From: Flavobacteriales bacterium
GTDB lineage: Bacteria; Bacteroidota; Bacteroidia; Flavobacteriales_D; Sanyastnellaceae
DNA: 64,000 nt
NCBI GenBank assembly: GCA_015665315.1
Contig: JADFAK010000022.1
Coordinates: forward strand, 1-64,000
Direction: 5' to 3'
Position 1 is the first letter of the stretch, and every line of letters begins with the position of its first letter. The notes beneath the pieces are model-generated. The model saw only the letters and a list, made by a program, of their open reading frames with translations. It had not been told where the DNA came from and searched no databases. The translations under genes and the position numbers were made by a program. Below are positions 17,708-27,054 of the stretch, one piece after another.

Positions 17708-20566
17708 CTATTTCTTTTCGTCGACGTAATAAGTGCTAGCGTCAGGACGAAGCGCTCGGGCAAACCACAATGGTCTTCTTAGTCCGTCTGGACCAGGAGC
17801 CGGGCGAGTCAGTTTAAGCCAATTCCTGTACACTTCCATGGACTTTTCGGTATCGACCGAAACATCACCGTAATTATCCTCTGGGCGTGCTTTCTCGAGT
17901 CGGACTTTTTGATGCCAACAGTGCATTCCACTGATCGGGTCAGGGTGAACGGGGAAAGTGATGTTTTGGTGTACACCTCCATCCGACCAAAATATTCTCG
18001 ACGAATCAGCATCGGCGCTTTTGAACGGACGAATACCTTCAAGCGTACTCATTTTCCAAGTCGTTCCTTTCTGGTCAATGTTTACCGTGTTAGTTCCCCA
18101 TCGATTTCCTTGGTCTTGTGCTCTTCGCCATCGACCGAGGTGGTGCGAACAGGCTACTACTCCGGGTTTCATCCCTTCGGTAACCCATACTTTATCGACA
18201 AAGTAGCCAATTTCTGTATTGATTCGGATCATGTCCCCATCGCGAATGCCAAGAGTCGCCGCATCGGAAGTGTGCATCCAAACTGGGTTGCGATTGGCAA
18301 TCTCTGTTAACCATTTTGAATTGGCTGATCGAGAGTGAATAAGTACTGGCAAGCGAAAGGTCGGGACCAAAGGGAAATCTCCTTTAGACCGATCCATTTC
18401 TTCTTCATGAATATGTGACTTTATATACTTTGGAATGGCAAACTCAGGCCACTTCCAATCTACCATGGTCTGCGAATAAAACTCTTGCTTTCGAGATGGA
18501 GTAGGGAATCCTACTACATTTTCTCCGCTTACCTCAACGCCAATGGGTGCATCGGAATTCGTAATTAAGCCAGTTTTAGGATCTGTCTGACTGTTCGAAA
18601 GCTGATCCGCGGGTACTTTTTTCAAATGTTTGTTATACGAATGCTCTTCTACTTCGAATGCTCCATACTTCTTCATGTAGTCCAAAGCCGACAAGCCTTC
18701 CTTCTCAGCGGTTTCCTTGAGATTGGGTACGCGCTCAAAAATGAACTGGTAATACTCATCAATATTAATCTTTTCTCCTTCTCTGTACGGCGACATAAAA
18801 TGCTTTCTAACGCCAAGAGAACCGTCAGGATCCATTCGCCAGCTCAATTCGATCCAGAACTCATCTTCTTCCCATACCTCACCAGGATTGACCTCGTAAG
18901 TAAATGTAAACGGCACCTTATCTCGACGAGCAGCTTCGCGCAAAACGGGTTGTCGAAACGCTACCCAAGTTCCACCATGCGTCGCGTACGAATTGATATC
19001 ATGTCTTTCAGATGCCAATCCCATTGGCAAAACGTAGTCGGCGAAAAAGGCTGTTTCGTTCCAAGTAGGGGTCAGCGCGATGTGCATACCCACTTTTTCG
19101 GCATCCTGTAGTACCTCCATCCAAGAGAATCCATCGGGATATGTCCACACTGGATTAAAGACACGTGTAAAATAGACGTCCATCTTTCCTCGATTTTCCT
19201 TTAAGAAATGGGGGAGAAGAAAGCTCATTTCAAAGAATGCCAATGGGTACTCTTTCGGGAAATGCAGTTCATTCCAAAACTTTTGTGCCGGAGGATTGTC
19301 AAAGAAGGTAGGTTTAAACTTATTCCAAGCATTTGGAGAAGTCCCACCAACTGTGCCCACACTTCCCGTAAGTACATTGAGAAAGTGCAAACAACGGGCT
19401 ACTGCCCATCCTCCCAGATTGCCGCTACCTGCACTTCTCCAATTGTGAGAAGCGAATTTTTCTCCAGCTTCACCTATGCCTCGAGCGATTTCGACGATCA
19501 TATTCTCGTCAACACCACATTCTTTTGCAGCAAATGCAGGAGTATATTCGGCATATTCTTCTTGCATTTTAACGATGAAGTTCTCGAAAGAAACTTCGGT
19601 CGACGGATGCATCTTTTCAAGGTATTCTTCCCAATTGACCCATGACTCCATGAATTTTCTGTTGTACAGACCTTCATCCAAGATTACTTTGGCCATGGCC
19701 AAGAGTACGGCAGCTTCCGTTCCCGGATAGGTAGGCATCCAGTAATTCGCCATGGACGCCGTGTTGGACAAACGCGGGTCCATGCAAGCCATTTTTGCTC
19801 CTTTCATCATGCCCTCAATGATGCGCTGAGCATGCGGGTTGAAGTAATGACCTGACTCGAGATGCGCGCTAATTAGCAATATGAATTTGGCATTGGAATG
19901 GTCAGGTGATGGACGGTCATAGCCGTGCCAAATATTGTATCCAAAACGAGCTCCAGAGGAACAGATATTCGTGTGGCTATTGTGACCATCAACTCCCCAC
20001 GCTTTCAATACGCGGTCCATATAACCTTCATGGCCCGGTCGGCCCACGTGATAGGCGATTTCATTATGTCTTTCTTCCTGAATTGCTTTTCTCAGTCGGC
20101 CAGAAATATCATCCAATGCCTCGTCCCACGACACGCGCTTCCATTTTCCGCTACCACGTTCACCATCTCTTTTGAGCGGATAGAGAATACGATCGGGATC
20201 AGTCAGTTGGTTGATAGTCGCTGGGCCTTTGGCGCAATTTCGTCCTCGGCTCCCCGGGTGGTAGGGGTTTCCTTCAAATTTGCGGACTTCATTGGTCTTT
20301 TTATCGATGTAGGCAACCATGCCGCAGGCCGACTCGCAATTGAAGCAGGTGGTTGGCACGATTCGGTAGTTCTTCTTTTCACGTTTGGCCCAACCTTTTG
20401 CCTCGTATTCAGTCCAGTTGTCCCATTGCTCTGGGGGTGGAAATTTAGTCAGGTCGGTACCTTCCATCAATCGAGGGATATCGGTCTTGGGCGGCGTTAA
20501 ATCAGGAATCAATTTCAGCTTTGCCGCAATTTTTTCTATTACTGTTGTTTCGGGGTTCTTTGACAT
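17708..20566 (-). CDS. Molybdopterin oxidoreductase catalytic subunit, SoeA-like (putative cytoplasmic sulfite dehydrogenase)
   Basis: 'TTCFNCESACGMVAYIDKKTNEVRKFEGNPYHPGSRGRNCAKGPATINQLTDPDRILYPLKR' CISM family; no Tat signal; adjacent to FeS-NrfD subunit. The SoeA assignment is by context and overall resemblance. Confidence 0.75.
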   Translation of the reverse strand: MSKNPETTVIEKIAAKLKLIPDLTPPKTDIPRLMEGTDLTKFPPPEQWDNWTEYEAKGWAKREKKNYRIVPTTCFNCESACGMVAYIDKKTNEVRKFEGNPYHPGSRGRNCAKGPATINQLTDPDRILYPLKRDGERGSGKWKRVSWDEALDDISGRLRKAIQEERHNEIAYHVGRPGHEGYMDRVLKAWGVDGHNSHTNICSSGARFGYNIWHGYDRPSPDHSNAKFILLISAHLESGHYFNPHAQRIIEGMMKGAKMACMDPRLSNTASMANYWMPTYPGTEAAVLLAMAKVILDEGLYNRKFMESWVNWEEYLEKMHPSTEVSFENFIVKMQEEYAEYTPAFAAKECGVDENMIVEIARGIGEAGEKFASHNWRSAGSGNLGGWAVARCLHFLNVLTGSVGTVGGTSPNAWNKFKPTFFDNPPAQKFWNELHFPKEYPLAFFEMSFLLPHFLKENRGKMDVYFTRVFNPVWTYPDGFSWMEVLQDAEKVGMHIALTPTWNETAFFADYVLPMGLASERHDINSYATHGGTWVAFRQPVLREAARRDKVPFTFTYEVNPGEVWEEDEFWIELSWRMDPDGSLGVRKHFMSPYREGEKINIDEYYQFIFERVPNLKETAEKEGLSALDYMKKYGAFEVEEHSYNKHLKKVPADQLSNSQTDPKTGLITNSDAPIGVEVSGENVVGFPTPSRKQEFYSQTMVDWKWPEFAIPKYIKSHIHEEEMDRSKGDFPLVPTFRLPVLIHSRSANSKWLTEIANRNPVWMHTSDAATLGIRDGDMIRINTEIGYFVDKVWVTEGMKPGVVACSHHLGRWRRAQDQGNRWGTNTVNIDQKGTTWKMSTLEGIRPFKSADADSSRIFWSDGGVHQNITFPVHPDPISGMHCWHQKVRLEKARPEDNYGDVSVDTEKSMEVYRNWLKLTRPAPGPDGLRRPLWFARALRPDASTYYVDEKK

Positions 20567-20577
20567 GATTGCAACAA

Positions 20578-22215
20578 TTAAGATAAAGGAATACGCTGAG
20601 GGGCTTCAACCCAAATGTGCTCGGTGATATAGACGCCAATGATCATAAGTACACCAGCTATTGTAATTGGTATGGGTGAACCGATAATCAACAAGGTCAA
20701 GGGGATAACCGCACCAAGAAGCACAGTTCCTATCCAAAACCGTTTGGCATAACGTCCTGATAGAATCGATTTCAGGGCTCGATGCGTGTGTTCGGTTGGG
20801 TGAACGGTGAGGATTTCAAAAATCAATACGATAAGGTTAATTACAATAGCACCCCCCAAAATCATCTGCAAGGAGAATGACCATTGAGGTAAGCGACCTA
20901 AGAAATAGGTAATTAAGATAAGTGCACCACCACCGGCCATGAAACTGTGTACAAGCATGTGGATAGCGAGAGTAGGGCTTTGCCAAAAATCTCTTCCTTT
21001 AGCTTGCGCAAATAGAAATGCGGTATAAATGGCAACTACAATCGCAAGTGCTGCTGACCCCCAAAAGCCTACAATCGCCAACGATTCAATTTTCAATATG
21101 AATCCAGCAATCATCAGTGAAAGGAGCGCTCCAAATAGTGTGAGTGCGTAGCCACCTTTCACAAGCCAGCTTTTCCAGTGCGGACGAAGCAATACGTAGA
21201 TAAACCTTCCAGGTTGATCCAAGTCCTTGACCAAAAACACGGTGGTGAGTATTAGGAATAGCATGGAGAGGCTAGATACCCATAGCATTCCTTCGCCATC
21301 AAGAATACTTCCGCCTAATAAGAAACTTAGTGCAGGTACGAGAATGAGCCCTGCCGAAATGGCCTTGGTCCACACATAAGCAGAAACTTCCCAACCCCAC
21401 AAAATTCCTTTGTCCGGCGTGTCATATACTCTTCTGGTCTTGTCCTTGTTCAGCAGAAGTTCAATTGATTTGGGTGCTTGAGCTTCTTCACCTTTAAAAC
21501 TTACGGTTTTGGAATCAACTTCAAATTGACCGCTTTGTCGCTTCGCTATATCCAATAAATCCTTTCCTAAGGTCAATTCTTCAGCAAATTTGCTAAAATG
21601 TCCAACGCCGGTGCTCTGCGAACTCCAAATGTAAGATTCAGACTTGTGCGTGGCTGTTGGATTCAACGACGCTTCGTCTCCATTTATGTAGAAAAGATTT
21701 GGCTTTGTTCCTTTTTCAGCTCTGCGCACGGTTACCTGCTCTCTAGACAACAGTTGTGCAATTTCTGTGTCTGGATTATCCATGTCGCCAGAAATAATCG
21801 CGTGCTCAGGACAGACGTTGACACAAGCAGGTTCAAGACCAACATCCACTCGATGAGCGCAATAATTACATTTGGCAGCTGTTTGTGTCTCAGGATCTAT
21901 GTACAAGGCGTCGTATGGACAGGCCTGCATACACGACTTGCATCCGATACATCTTCGATTATCAAAGTCGACGATGCCATCTTCGCGAATGAAAAGGGCT
22001 GTGGTAGGGCATATGTCCACACAAGGTGCATCCGTGCAGTGATTGCATCGCATCACGCTAAAAAGTCTCCTTGTATTTGGGTATTCTCCCTTTTCTGTTT
22101 GCTTGACAAATGTTCGGTTGACACCAACGGGTACGTCATGTTCCGACTTACAAGCGACCGTACATGCGTGACAACCTATGCACTTTCGGTTGTCGATGAT
22201 AAATCCATATTGCAT
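20578..22215 (-). CDS. Fused 4x[4Fe-4S] ferredoxin (SoeB/DmsB-like) and NrfD/DmsC-like membrane anchor
   Basis: N-term 'CIGCHACTVAC', 'CNHCTDAPCVDIC', 'CIGCKSCMQAC', 'CNYCAHRVDVGLEPACVNVC'; C-term multi-TM NrfD-like. Confidence 0.85.
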   Translation of the reverse strand: MQYGFIIDNRKCIGCHACTVACKSEHDVPVGVNRTFVKQTEKGEYPNTRRLFSVMRCNHCTDAPCVDICPTTALFIREDGIVDFDNRRCIGCKSCMQACPYDALYIDPETQTAAKCNYCAHRVDVGLEPACVNVCPEHAIISGDMDNPDTEIAQLLSREQVTVRRAEKGTKPNLFYINGDEASLNPTATHKSESYIWSSQSTGVGHFSKFAEELTLGKDLLDIAKRQSGQFEVDSKTVSFKGEEAQAPKSIELLLNKDKTRRVYDTPDKGILWGWEVSAYVWTKAISAGLILVPALSFLLGGSILDGEGMLWVSSLSMLFLILTTVFLVKDLDQPGRFIYVLLRPHWKSWLVKGGYALTLFGALLSLMIAGFILKIESLAIVGFWGSAALAIVVAIYTAFLFAQAKGRDFWQSPTLAIHMLVHSFMAGGGALILITYFLGRLPQWSFSLQMILGGAIVINLIVLIFEILTVHPTEHTHRALKSILSGRYAKRFWIGTVLLGAVIPLTLLIIGSPIPITIAGVLMIIGVYITEHIWVEAPQRIPLS

Positions 22216-22301
22216 CTAGCTGTATTTTGGAAATTAGCAGGCGTTAGGATCCGTAAAAAGTTTGGATTCTAATTGCACAAGTAACAAGAATACAATAAAT
22301 C

Positions 22302-22325
22302 ACAATGTGACAAAGCACACATTGT
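22302..22325. promoter_or_regulatory. 24-bp interrupted dyad (8-8-8) between the soeBC-like and moaD genes
   Basis: ACAATGTG-ACAAAGCA-CACATTGT, perfect arms, divergent intergenic region. Confidence 0.6.
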
Positions 22326-22425
22326 CGTGGAATATGGGCTTGTTTATAACTAGTTGTAAGTAGATAATAAATATGAGTGCTTCAGGATGTTTCCTACCTT
22401 CGTCCCATTAACGAAACAGCAATTA

Positions 22426-22662
22426 ATGGAGATATTGACATTTGGAATAGCCTTTGAAATAATTGGAAAGAGAAGATTCCAATTCAATGCTGACGAGTCT
22501 TTGAGTTGCGCCCAATTGAAAGATCAATTGATCAAAAAGTATCCAGAACTTGGCTCCCTTTCTTCTGTCAAGTTAGCCGTGAACGGTGAATATGTTGAAG
22601 ATGACTTTCTCATTCTACCTGACCACGAAGTCGCGATTATCCCACCGGTCAGCGGAGGGTGA
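22426..22662 (+). CDS. moaD: MoaD/ThiS family sulfur carrier protein
   Basis: Beta-grasp protein ending in 'HEVAIIPPVSGG' (C-terminal GG). Start at Met14 of the ORF, downstream of a TACCTTCG promoter-like element. Confidence 0.88.
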   Translation: MEILTFGIAFEIIGKRRFQFNADESLSCAQLKDQLIKKYPELGSLSSVKLAVNGEYVEDDFLILPDHEVAIIPPVSGG

Positions 22663-22692
22663 ATTTTTCGTTTGTTTGAAAGTGGGGCAATA

Positions 22693-22717
22693 AATAAGGG
22701 CCCATCGGACCCTTATT
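22693..22717. terminator. Hairpin between convergent moaD and cstB-like genes (probable bidirectional terminator)
   Basis: AATAAGGG-CCCATCGGA-CCCTTATT. Confidence 0.6.
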
Positions 22718-22753
22718 CGGTTTATAATTCACACGTATAGTTCAAACCCCATT

Positions 22754-24163
22754 TTAGAGCATGGTGTTTTGTTCAGAATACTCGCTTATTTTGATGTTCG
22801 TTTTCTTGAGCTCATTGAATCCGCCTTTGACGTTGACAACTTGAGCAATTCCATGCTTTTTCAGAATTGAACTTGCTATTACCGACCGATATCCTCCTGC
22901 ACAATGAATAAAGTACTTAGTGTCATTGGCCAATTTGTCCAGATTGGTATTTATGAAGTCCAAAGGAAAGTTTCGCACTCCGACGATGTGTTCGGCATTG
23001 AACTCACTTTCTTTGCGAACGTCTAGGGTAGTAGTGTCATCTGGACTGAAAATGTTCGCAAAATCAGCAGCCTCAATTTCTTCTAAAGTATCAAGAGCAA
23101 AGCCTGCTTTTTTCCAAGCTTCGATGCCGCCCTCCAGAAAGCCGATTGTATTGTCGTATCCAACTCGGGATAGTCTCTTAACAACCTCATCTTCACGTCC
23201 TTTTTCAGCCACAAATAGAATAGGAGTGCCTAAGTCCTCTATCAATGCACCTACCCATGGGGCAAAATTATCATCGATGCCAATTGACAATGATCCCGGG
23301 ATAAAACCGAGAGGGAATTCGCTGACATGGCGGGTGTCAAGAACGAGGGTCCGATCATTTTCAGCCATCTTCTTGAAATCACTTGGTTGCAAACCTTCCA
23401 TCCCTTTTTCGAGAATGAAATCTAGACTGCCATAGCCCTTTTTATTCATGGTGGCATTCTTCGGGAAATATTGAGGTGGGGCTACCAAACCGGTGGTTAC
23501 TTCTTTGATGAATTCTTCCCTCGTCATATCGGCACGGAGAGCGTAGTTGACCTTTAATTGGTTGCCCAAAGTATCCCACGTTTCCTTGCTCATGTTTTTT
23601 CCACAAGCCGATCCCGCACCATGGTTTGGATAAACGATAGTCTCTGGGGGAAGAGGCATGATCTTGTTTCGAAGTGAATCGAATAGGAATGAGGCAAGGT
23701 CTTCTCGTGTAACATTAGACGAAACTGCCAAGTCGGGTCGACCAACATCTCCGATGAAGAGAGCGTCTCCCGTAAAGATACAATGTGTCTTACCCGATTC
23801 ATCAAACAGGAGGATGGAAATAGACTCCATGGTATGCCCTGGGGTGTGAAGTACTTTCAACTTGATGTCACCTAGTTGGAACACTTCCTCATCTTTTGCA
23901 ATGTGGGCGTCGAATTCAGGTTTTGCTGTAGGACCAAAAACGATTTTAGCGCCAGTCTTTTTCGCTAGGTCCAAATGACCAGAAACGAAGTCGGCATGGA
24001 AATGAGTCTCAAAAACAAATTTGATTTTTCCTCCGATTTCTTCGGCCATCTTAATGTAGGGTGCAGGATCTCTTAGAGGATCAATAATTGCAATTTCTCC
24101 ATTGGATTCAATGAAATATGCGGCTTCTGCCAGGCATCCGGTATACAGTTGTTCGATTTTCAT
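22754..24163 (-). CDS. CstB-like persulfide dioxygenase (MBL fold) - pseudo-rhodanese - rhodanese
   Basis: 'FETHFHADFVSGHLDLAKKTGAKIVFGP', 'HTPGHTMESISILL', 'FTGDALFIGDVGRPDLA'; first rhodanese-like domain lacks catalytic Cys ('ILFVAEKGRED'), second has it ('YFIHCAGGYRS'). Confidence 0.88.
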   Translation of the reverse strand: MKIEQLYTGCLAEAAYFIESNGEIAIIDPLRDPAPYIKMAEEIGGKIKFVFETHFHADFVSGHLDLAKKTGAKIVFGPTAKPEFDAHIAKDEEVFQLGDIKLKVLHTPGHTMESISILLFDESGKTHCIFTGDALFIGDVGRPDLAVSSNVTREDLASFLFDSLRNKIMPLPPETIVYPNHGAGSACGKNMSKETWDTLGNQLKVNYALRADMTREEFIKEVTTGLVAPPQYFPKNATMNKKGYGSLDFILEKGMEGLQPSDFKKMAENDRTLVLDTRHVSEFPLGFIPGSLSIGIDDNFAPWVGALIEDLGTPILFVAEKGREDEVVKRLSRVGYDNTIGFLEGGIEAWKKAGFALDTLEEIEAADFANIFSPDDTTTLDVRKESEFNAEHIVGVRNFPLDFINTNLDKLANDTKYFIHCAGGYRSVIASSILKKHGIAQVVNVKGGFNELKKTNIKISEYSEQNTML

Positions 24164-24186
24164 TTTGCTATGTTTATTAGTCGGTT

Positions 24187-24194
24187 CAAATGTA
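24187..24194 (-). promoter_or_regulatory. -7 promoter element of the cstB-like gene
   Basis: Minus-strand TACATTTG, exact match to TAnnTTTG, ~24 bp upstream of the ATG. Confidence 0.55.
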
Positions 24195-24211
24195 TCTCAG
24201 AACTGGATTGT

Positions 24212-24235
24212 GTTATGTAGCTAGAGTTACATAAC
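24212..24235. promoter_or_regulatory. 24-bp interrupted dyad (8-8-8) upstream of the cstB-like gene
   Basis: GTTATGTA-GCTAGAGT-TACATAAC; same geometry and ATGTR..YACAT core as 22302-22325. Confidence 0.6.
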
Positions 24236-24236
24236 C

Positions 24237-24254
24237 AACTGATAATCATCAGTT
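24237..24254. promoter_or_regulatory. Crp/Fnr-like palindrome upstream of the cstB-like gene
   Basis: AACTGAT-AATC-ATCAGTT, perfect 7-bp arms; TGAT-N4-ATCA core. Confidence 0.6.
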
Positions 24255-24392
24255 ATTGACATGACAATACTCAGGTCAATAGGAGGGAAGTGCAATGGAT
24301 AAGACCTAGGTCGGCCTAGTCCTACTTGAAAGTTCAACATGTGATGATAGGACCCATGACATTTGGGCGTAGTCCCAGAAAAGAAACCAGAA

Positions 24393-24806
24393 TTAATGCG
24401 GAAGTCTTTTCTTAAGAACACCGTAAACTAATGTGCCTAACAAGGCCCCGAGAATGGACATGATTACCATTGTGTAGCCGTAACCCACTAGAATATATAG
24501 TGGCCCCGGACAAGCGCCGGTCATAGCCCAACCAAGTCCAAATATGGCGCCACCAAAGAGGTAGCGTTTCCAGCCTTTTCGGTATTCAATGAGATCGTAG
24601 GGTTGGCCTTCGGTTGTCTTCCAGCCAGTCCTTTTGGCTATTGCGAGGAAAATGACACCTAAGATAACAGCTGAGCCGATGACCCCATACATGTGAAATG
24701 ATTCAAATCGGAACATTTCGTAAATGCGAAACCAACTTATTATTTCTCCTTTTGTGAGGGTGATTCCGAAGACTATGCCTAAAACTAATACGATGAGGTT
24801 TTTCAT
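24393..24806 (-). CDS. YeeE/YedE-related half-transporter (DUF6691-like)
   Basis: 'GGAIFGLGWAMTGACPGPLYILVGYG' conserved YeeE/YedE Cys motif; paired with next gene. Confidence 0.83.
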   Translation of the reverse strand: MKNLIVLVLGIVFGITLTKGEIISWFRIYEMFRFESFHMYGVIGSAVILGVIFLAIAKRTGWKTTEGQPYDLIEYRKGWKRYLFGGAIFGLGWAMTGACPGPLYILVGYGYTMVIMSILGALLGTLVYGVLKKRLPH

Positions 24807-24815
24807 AACGTCGGG

Positions 24816-25376
24816 TTATAAGGTTAGAATATGAGGAAGGATCAACCATGTCATGATGAGTCCACCAATGAAGAAACCAATGACTGCTATGAGACTGGGA
24901 AGTTGAAGATTTGACAGTCCGCTGATGGCATGCCCTGAGGTGCATCCGTTGGCCCATCTTACGCCAAAACCAACAAAGAATCCGCCGAGCAAGAAGATGA
25001 TTATGCCTTTCAAGGTGAACAGACTGCCCCATGTGAAAAAGTCGGGGGCTAGATCCATTCCTGGATTCTCCATTCCCAAAGACTCAAGATTCTTTATGGT
25101 GTTATCTGAAATCGAAACGATCGTGTCTGACATCAAGTAGTTCGAAGCAATGTATCCACCTATCATGGAACCAATGATGAAGACAAAGAGCCATGACTTA
25201 CTCTTCCAGTCAATTTTGAAATAGTCAGACCATTTTGAAGCTCCAGCCATAGAACACATCACTTGTAAACTTGAAGAAATCCCAAATCGTCGGCCTACTA
25301 TTAGAAGTAAGGCCATTACGATGGTAATTAATGGTCCGGCGACGTACCAGGGCCAGGGTGAAAGGATATATTCCAT
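24816..25376 (-). CDS. YeeE/YedE family half-transporter (thiosulfate/sulfur-compound type)
   Basis: 'GGFFVGFGVRWANGCTSGHAISGLSNLQLPSLIAVIGFFIGG'; start at Met10 of the ORF. Confidence 0.85.
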   Translation of the reverse strand: MEYILSPWPWYVAGPLITIVMALLLIVGRRFGISSSLQVMCSMAGASKWSDYFKIDWKSKSWLFVFIIGSMIGGYIASNYLMSDTIVSISDNTIKNLESLGMENPGMDLAPDFFTWGSLFTLKGIIIFLLGGFFVGFGVRWANGCTSGHAISGLSNLQLPSLIAVIGFFIGGLIMTWLILPHILTL

Positions 25377-25434
25377 TTTGACTTCGTTTAAGTAGTTATT
25401 CATTAACCAGCAATCAATGGATCGCTAGTTTCAA

Positions 25435-27054
25435 TTATTTACACTCAAAAAGCAGCAGATCTCGCTTGGCTCCTAGATTGCACCATGTGACGTACTTACC
25501 TGGTTGAAAATCATAGAATCCATGAATGTTCGGAGCTATTGGCAGGCCTTTATTGTCTTTGGTGGTCCACATATGAGTTCGAATGGCGAAGTTGAAATCA
25601 AAAGGATCGACTTGCACAAGAGCGACTGGGTTGTCTGTCCCTGAAAAACGCGCTGGTTTTATACCATCCCAATTTGGAGCGATATTCGAAAAGTGGTCAT
25701 TAAAAACGATGTTCAGCATCCCATTTTCCAGAAAAACAAAGGAACTCTGTAGGGAAGAAGAACCTGACGCCTGACTTTTCTTAATCACGGTAGACTCCAA
25801 GATATGTCCATCTTCGTCAATTCTTGTGAGCAGTAAATTCATGGAAAAATAAGTCGTTCGAGCTCGGCCTTTGGAATCGTAAGAAGTAACCGAGTAATTC
25901 CTTTCAAAAACAAAGAGCATGGTTTTGTCTTCTAAAAGATGCCAGGAGATAAGGTTGGTGTTTTCGGGTTCATACTGTTTTCCTTTGGCGTTCGTTTTGT
26001 CAATCTTCTTCTGGGGTTTTTGCAGGTACTCTCCTAAGATCTGGTTGTCCCAATTCAGGTAAATTGGTTCGCCAGCACCATGCGAACTAAGTTTTTGGAT
26101 CATGAAGCCAGTTTCTTGTTTTTTTGAATCTTTATACTTCGCAAAGAACCAAACTTCAGGAAGGTGCGTTGGCTGACGAATAGACATCCCATACAAGTTA
26201 AAGTTTTCAGACTCCTCAATTTTCAAATATCTCACCCTTCCATTTTCGATGATGCAGTGTGACCAGTTTTCATCATCTCCTTTGATGTGGCCAAAAGTGT
26301 AAATCACTCCTTCGTTATCAATTTTAAATGGAGCGCTTCCTCCAGTGCCAAAGGCATAGGGCACACCACCAAAGACGGTCCAGCTAGATCCTTTTGGAAA
26401 GAATATGCCACCGCGGTTTTCAAACTCAATGTCATGCTCTTCAATTAAACTAAGATTGCCATCCAAGGTGATCAAGCGAAATGACAGAAATCCATCGCGT
26501 TCAGGTAGCTTGTGGGAGATAAGCACCTTTGACTCATCGTTGGAAATCCTTACATCCATAAACGCATTGAGGAAATTTTTAAAATATCCTGGCCCTGAAA
26601 TAGATGAGATAGTGCGGTAATCACTTTTGAATTGAAATTTGTTCAGATCAAATTCGAGTAAATACACTTCATTATTTTGCTCAGTAGTTTTCTCGCCAAG
26701 GCCGTATATCTTATCGCCTAGTTTGAAAGTTCGGCGAAGGGTTATGGCATTGGGTAAGATTTTATCCTCAGCTAGCTCTTTAGTCTCGGCCAAATTCAAA
26801 TCTCCATCGTAAAATCTATAAATACGGGATCCCCCGCGCATAGGCTGGATGGTGATCACCCCATTCGAGTGGACCATGAAAATGCTCTCGTCTCCGCCTT
26901 CTCGGTCATCGTTATATCCATGAGCTGAAACCTTGATGTTATTATTTTCAGCCAACACCTCTTGAGACCATGAATTATGCACCGAAAGCAGGAGGAGCAG
27001 ACAGCATACAACGGCATAATTCCTGTCCAATATTTTAGGTAGTATTCGTTTCAT
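25435..27054 (-). CDS. Secreted protein of unknown function
   Basis: 539 aa with signal peptide; no recognised domain by eye. Confidence 0.75.
   Translation of the reverse strand: MKRILPKILDRNYAVVCCLLLLLSVHNSWSQEVLAENNNIKVSAHGYNDDREGGDESIFMVHSNGVITIQPMRGGSRIYRFYDGDLNLAETKELAEDKILPNAITLRRTFKLGDKIYGLGEKTTEQNNEVYLLEFDLNKFQFKSDYRTISSISGPGYFKNFLNAFMDVRISNDESKVLISHKLPERDGFLSFRLITLDGNLSLIEEHDIEFENRGGIFFPKGSSWTVFGGVPYAFGTGGSAPFKIDNEGVIYTFGHIKGDDENWSHCIIENGRVRYLKIEESENFNLYGMSIRQPTHLPEVWFFAKYKDSKKQETGFMIQKLSSHGAGEPIYLNWDNQILGEYLQKPQKKIDKTNAKGKQYEPENTNLISWHLLEDKTMLFVFERNYSVTSYDSKGRARTTYFSMNLLLTRIDEDGHILESTVIKKSQASGSSSLQSSFVFLENGMLNIVFNDHFSNIAPNWDGIKPARFSGTDNPVALVQVDPFDFNFAIRTHMWTTKDNKGLPIAPNIHGFYDFQPGKYVTWCNLGAKRDLLLFECK

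Noticed and set aside
19925-20500. 191-aa + strand ORF, and other long antisense ORFs across 17909-22272
   Set aside because: Antisense to the well-supported molybdoenzyme and FeS genes; biased codon use explains the open frames.
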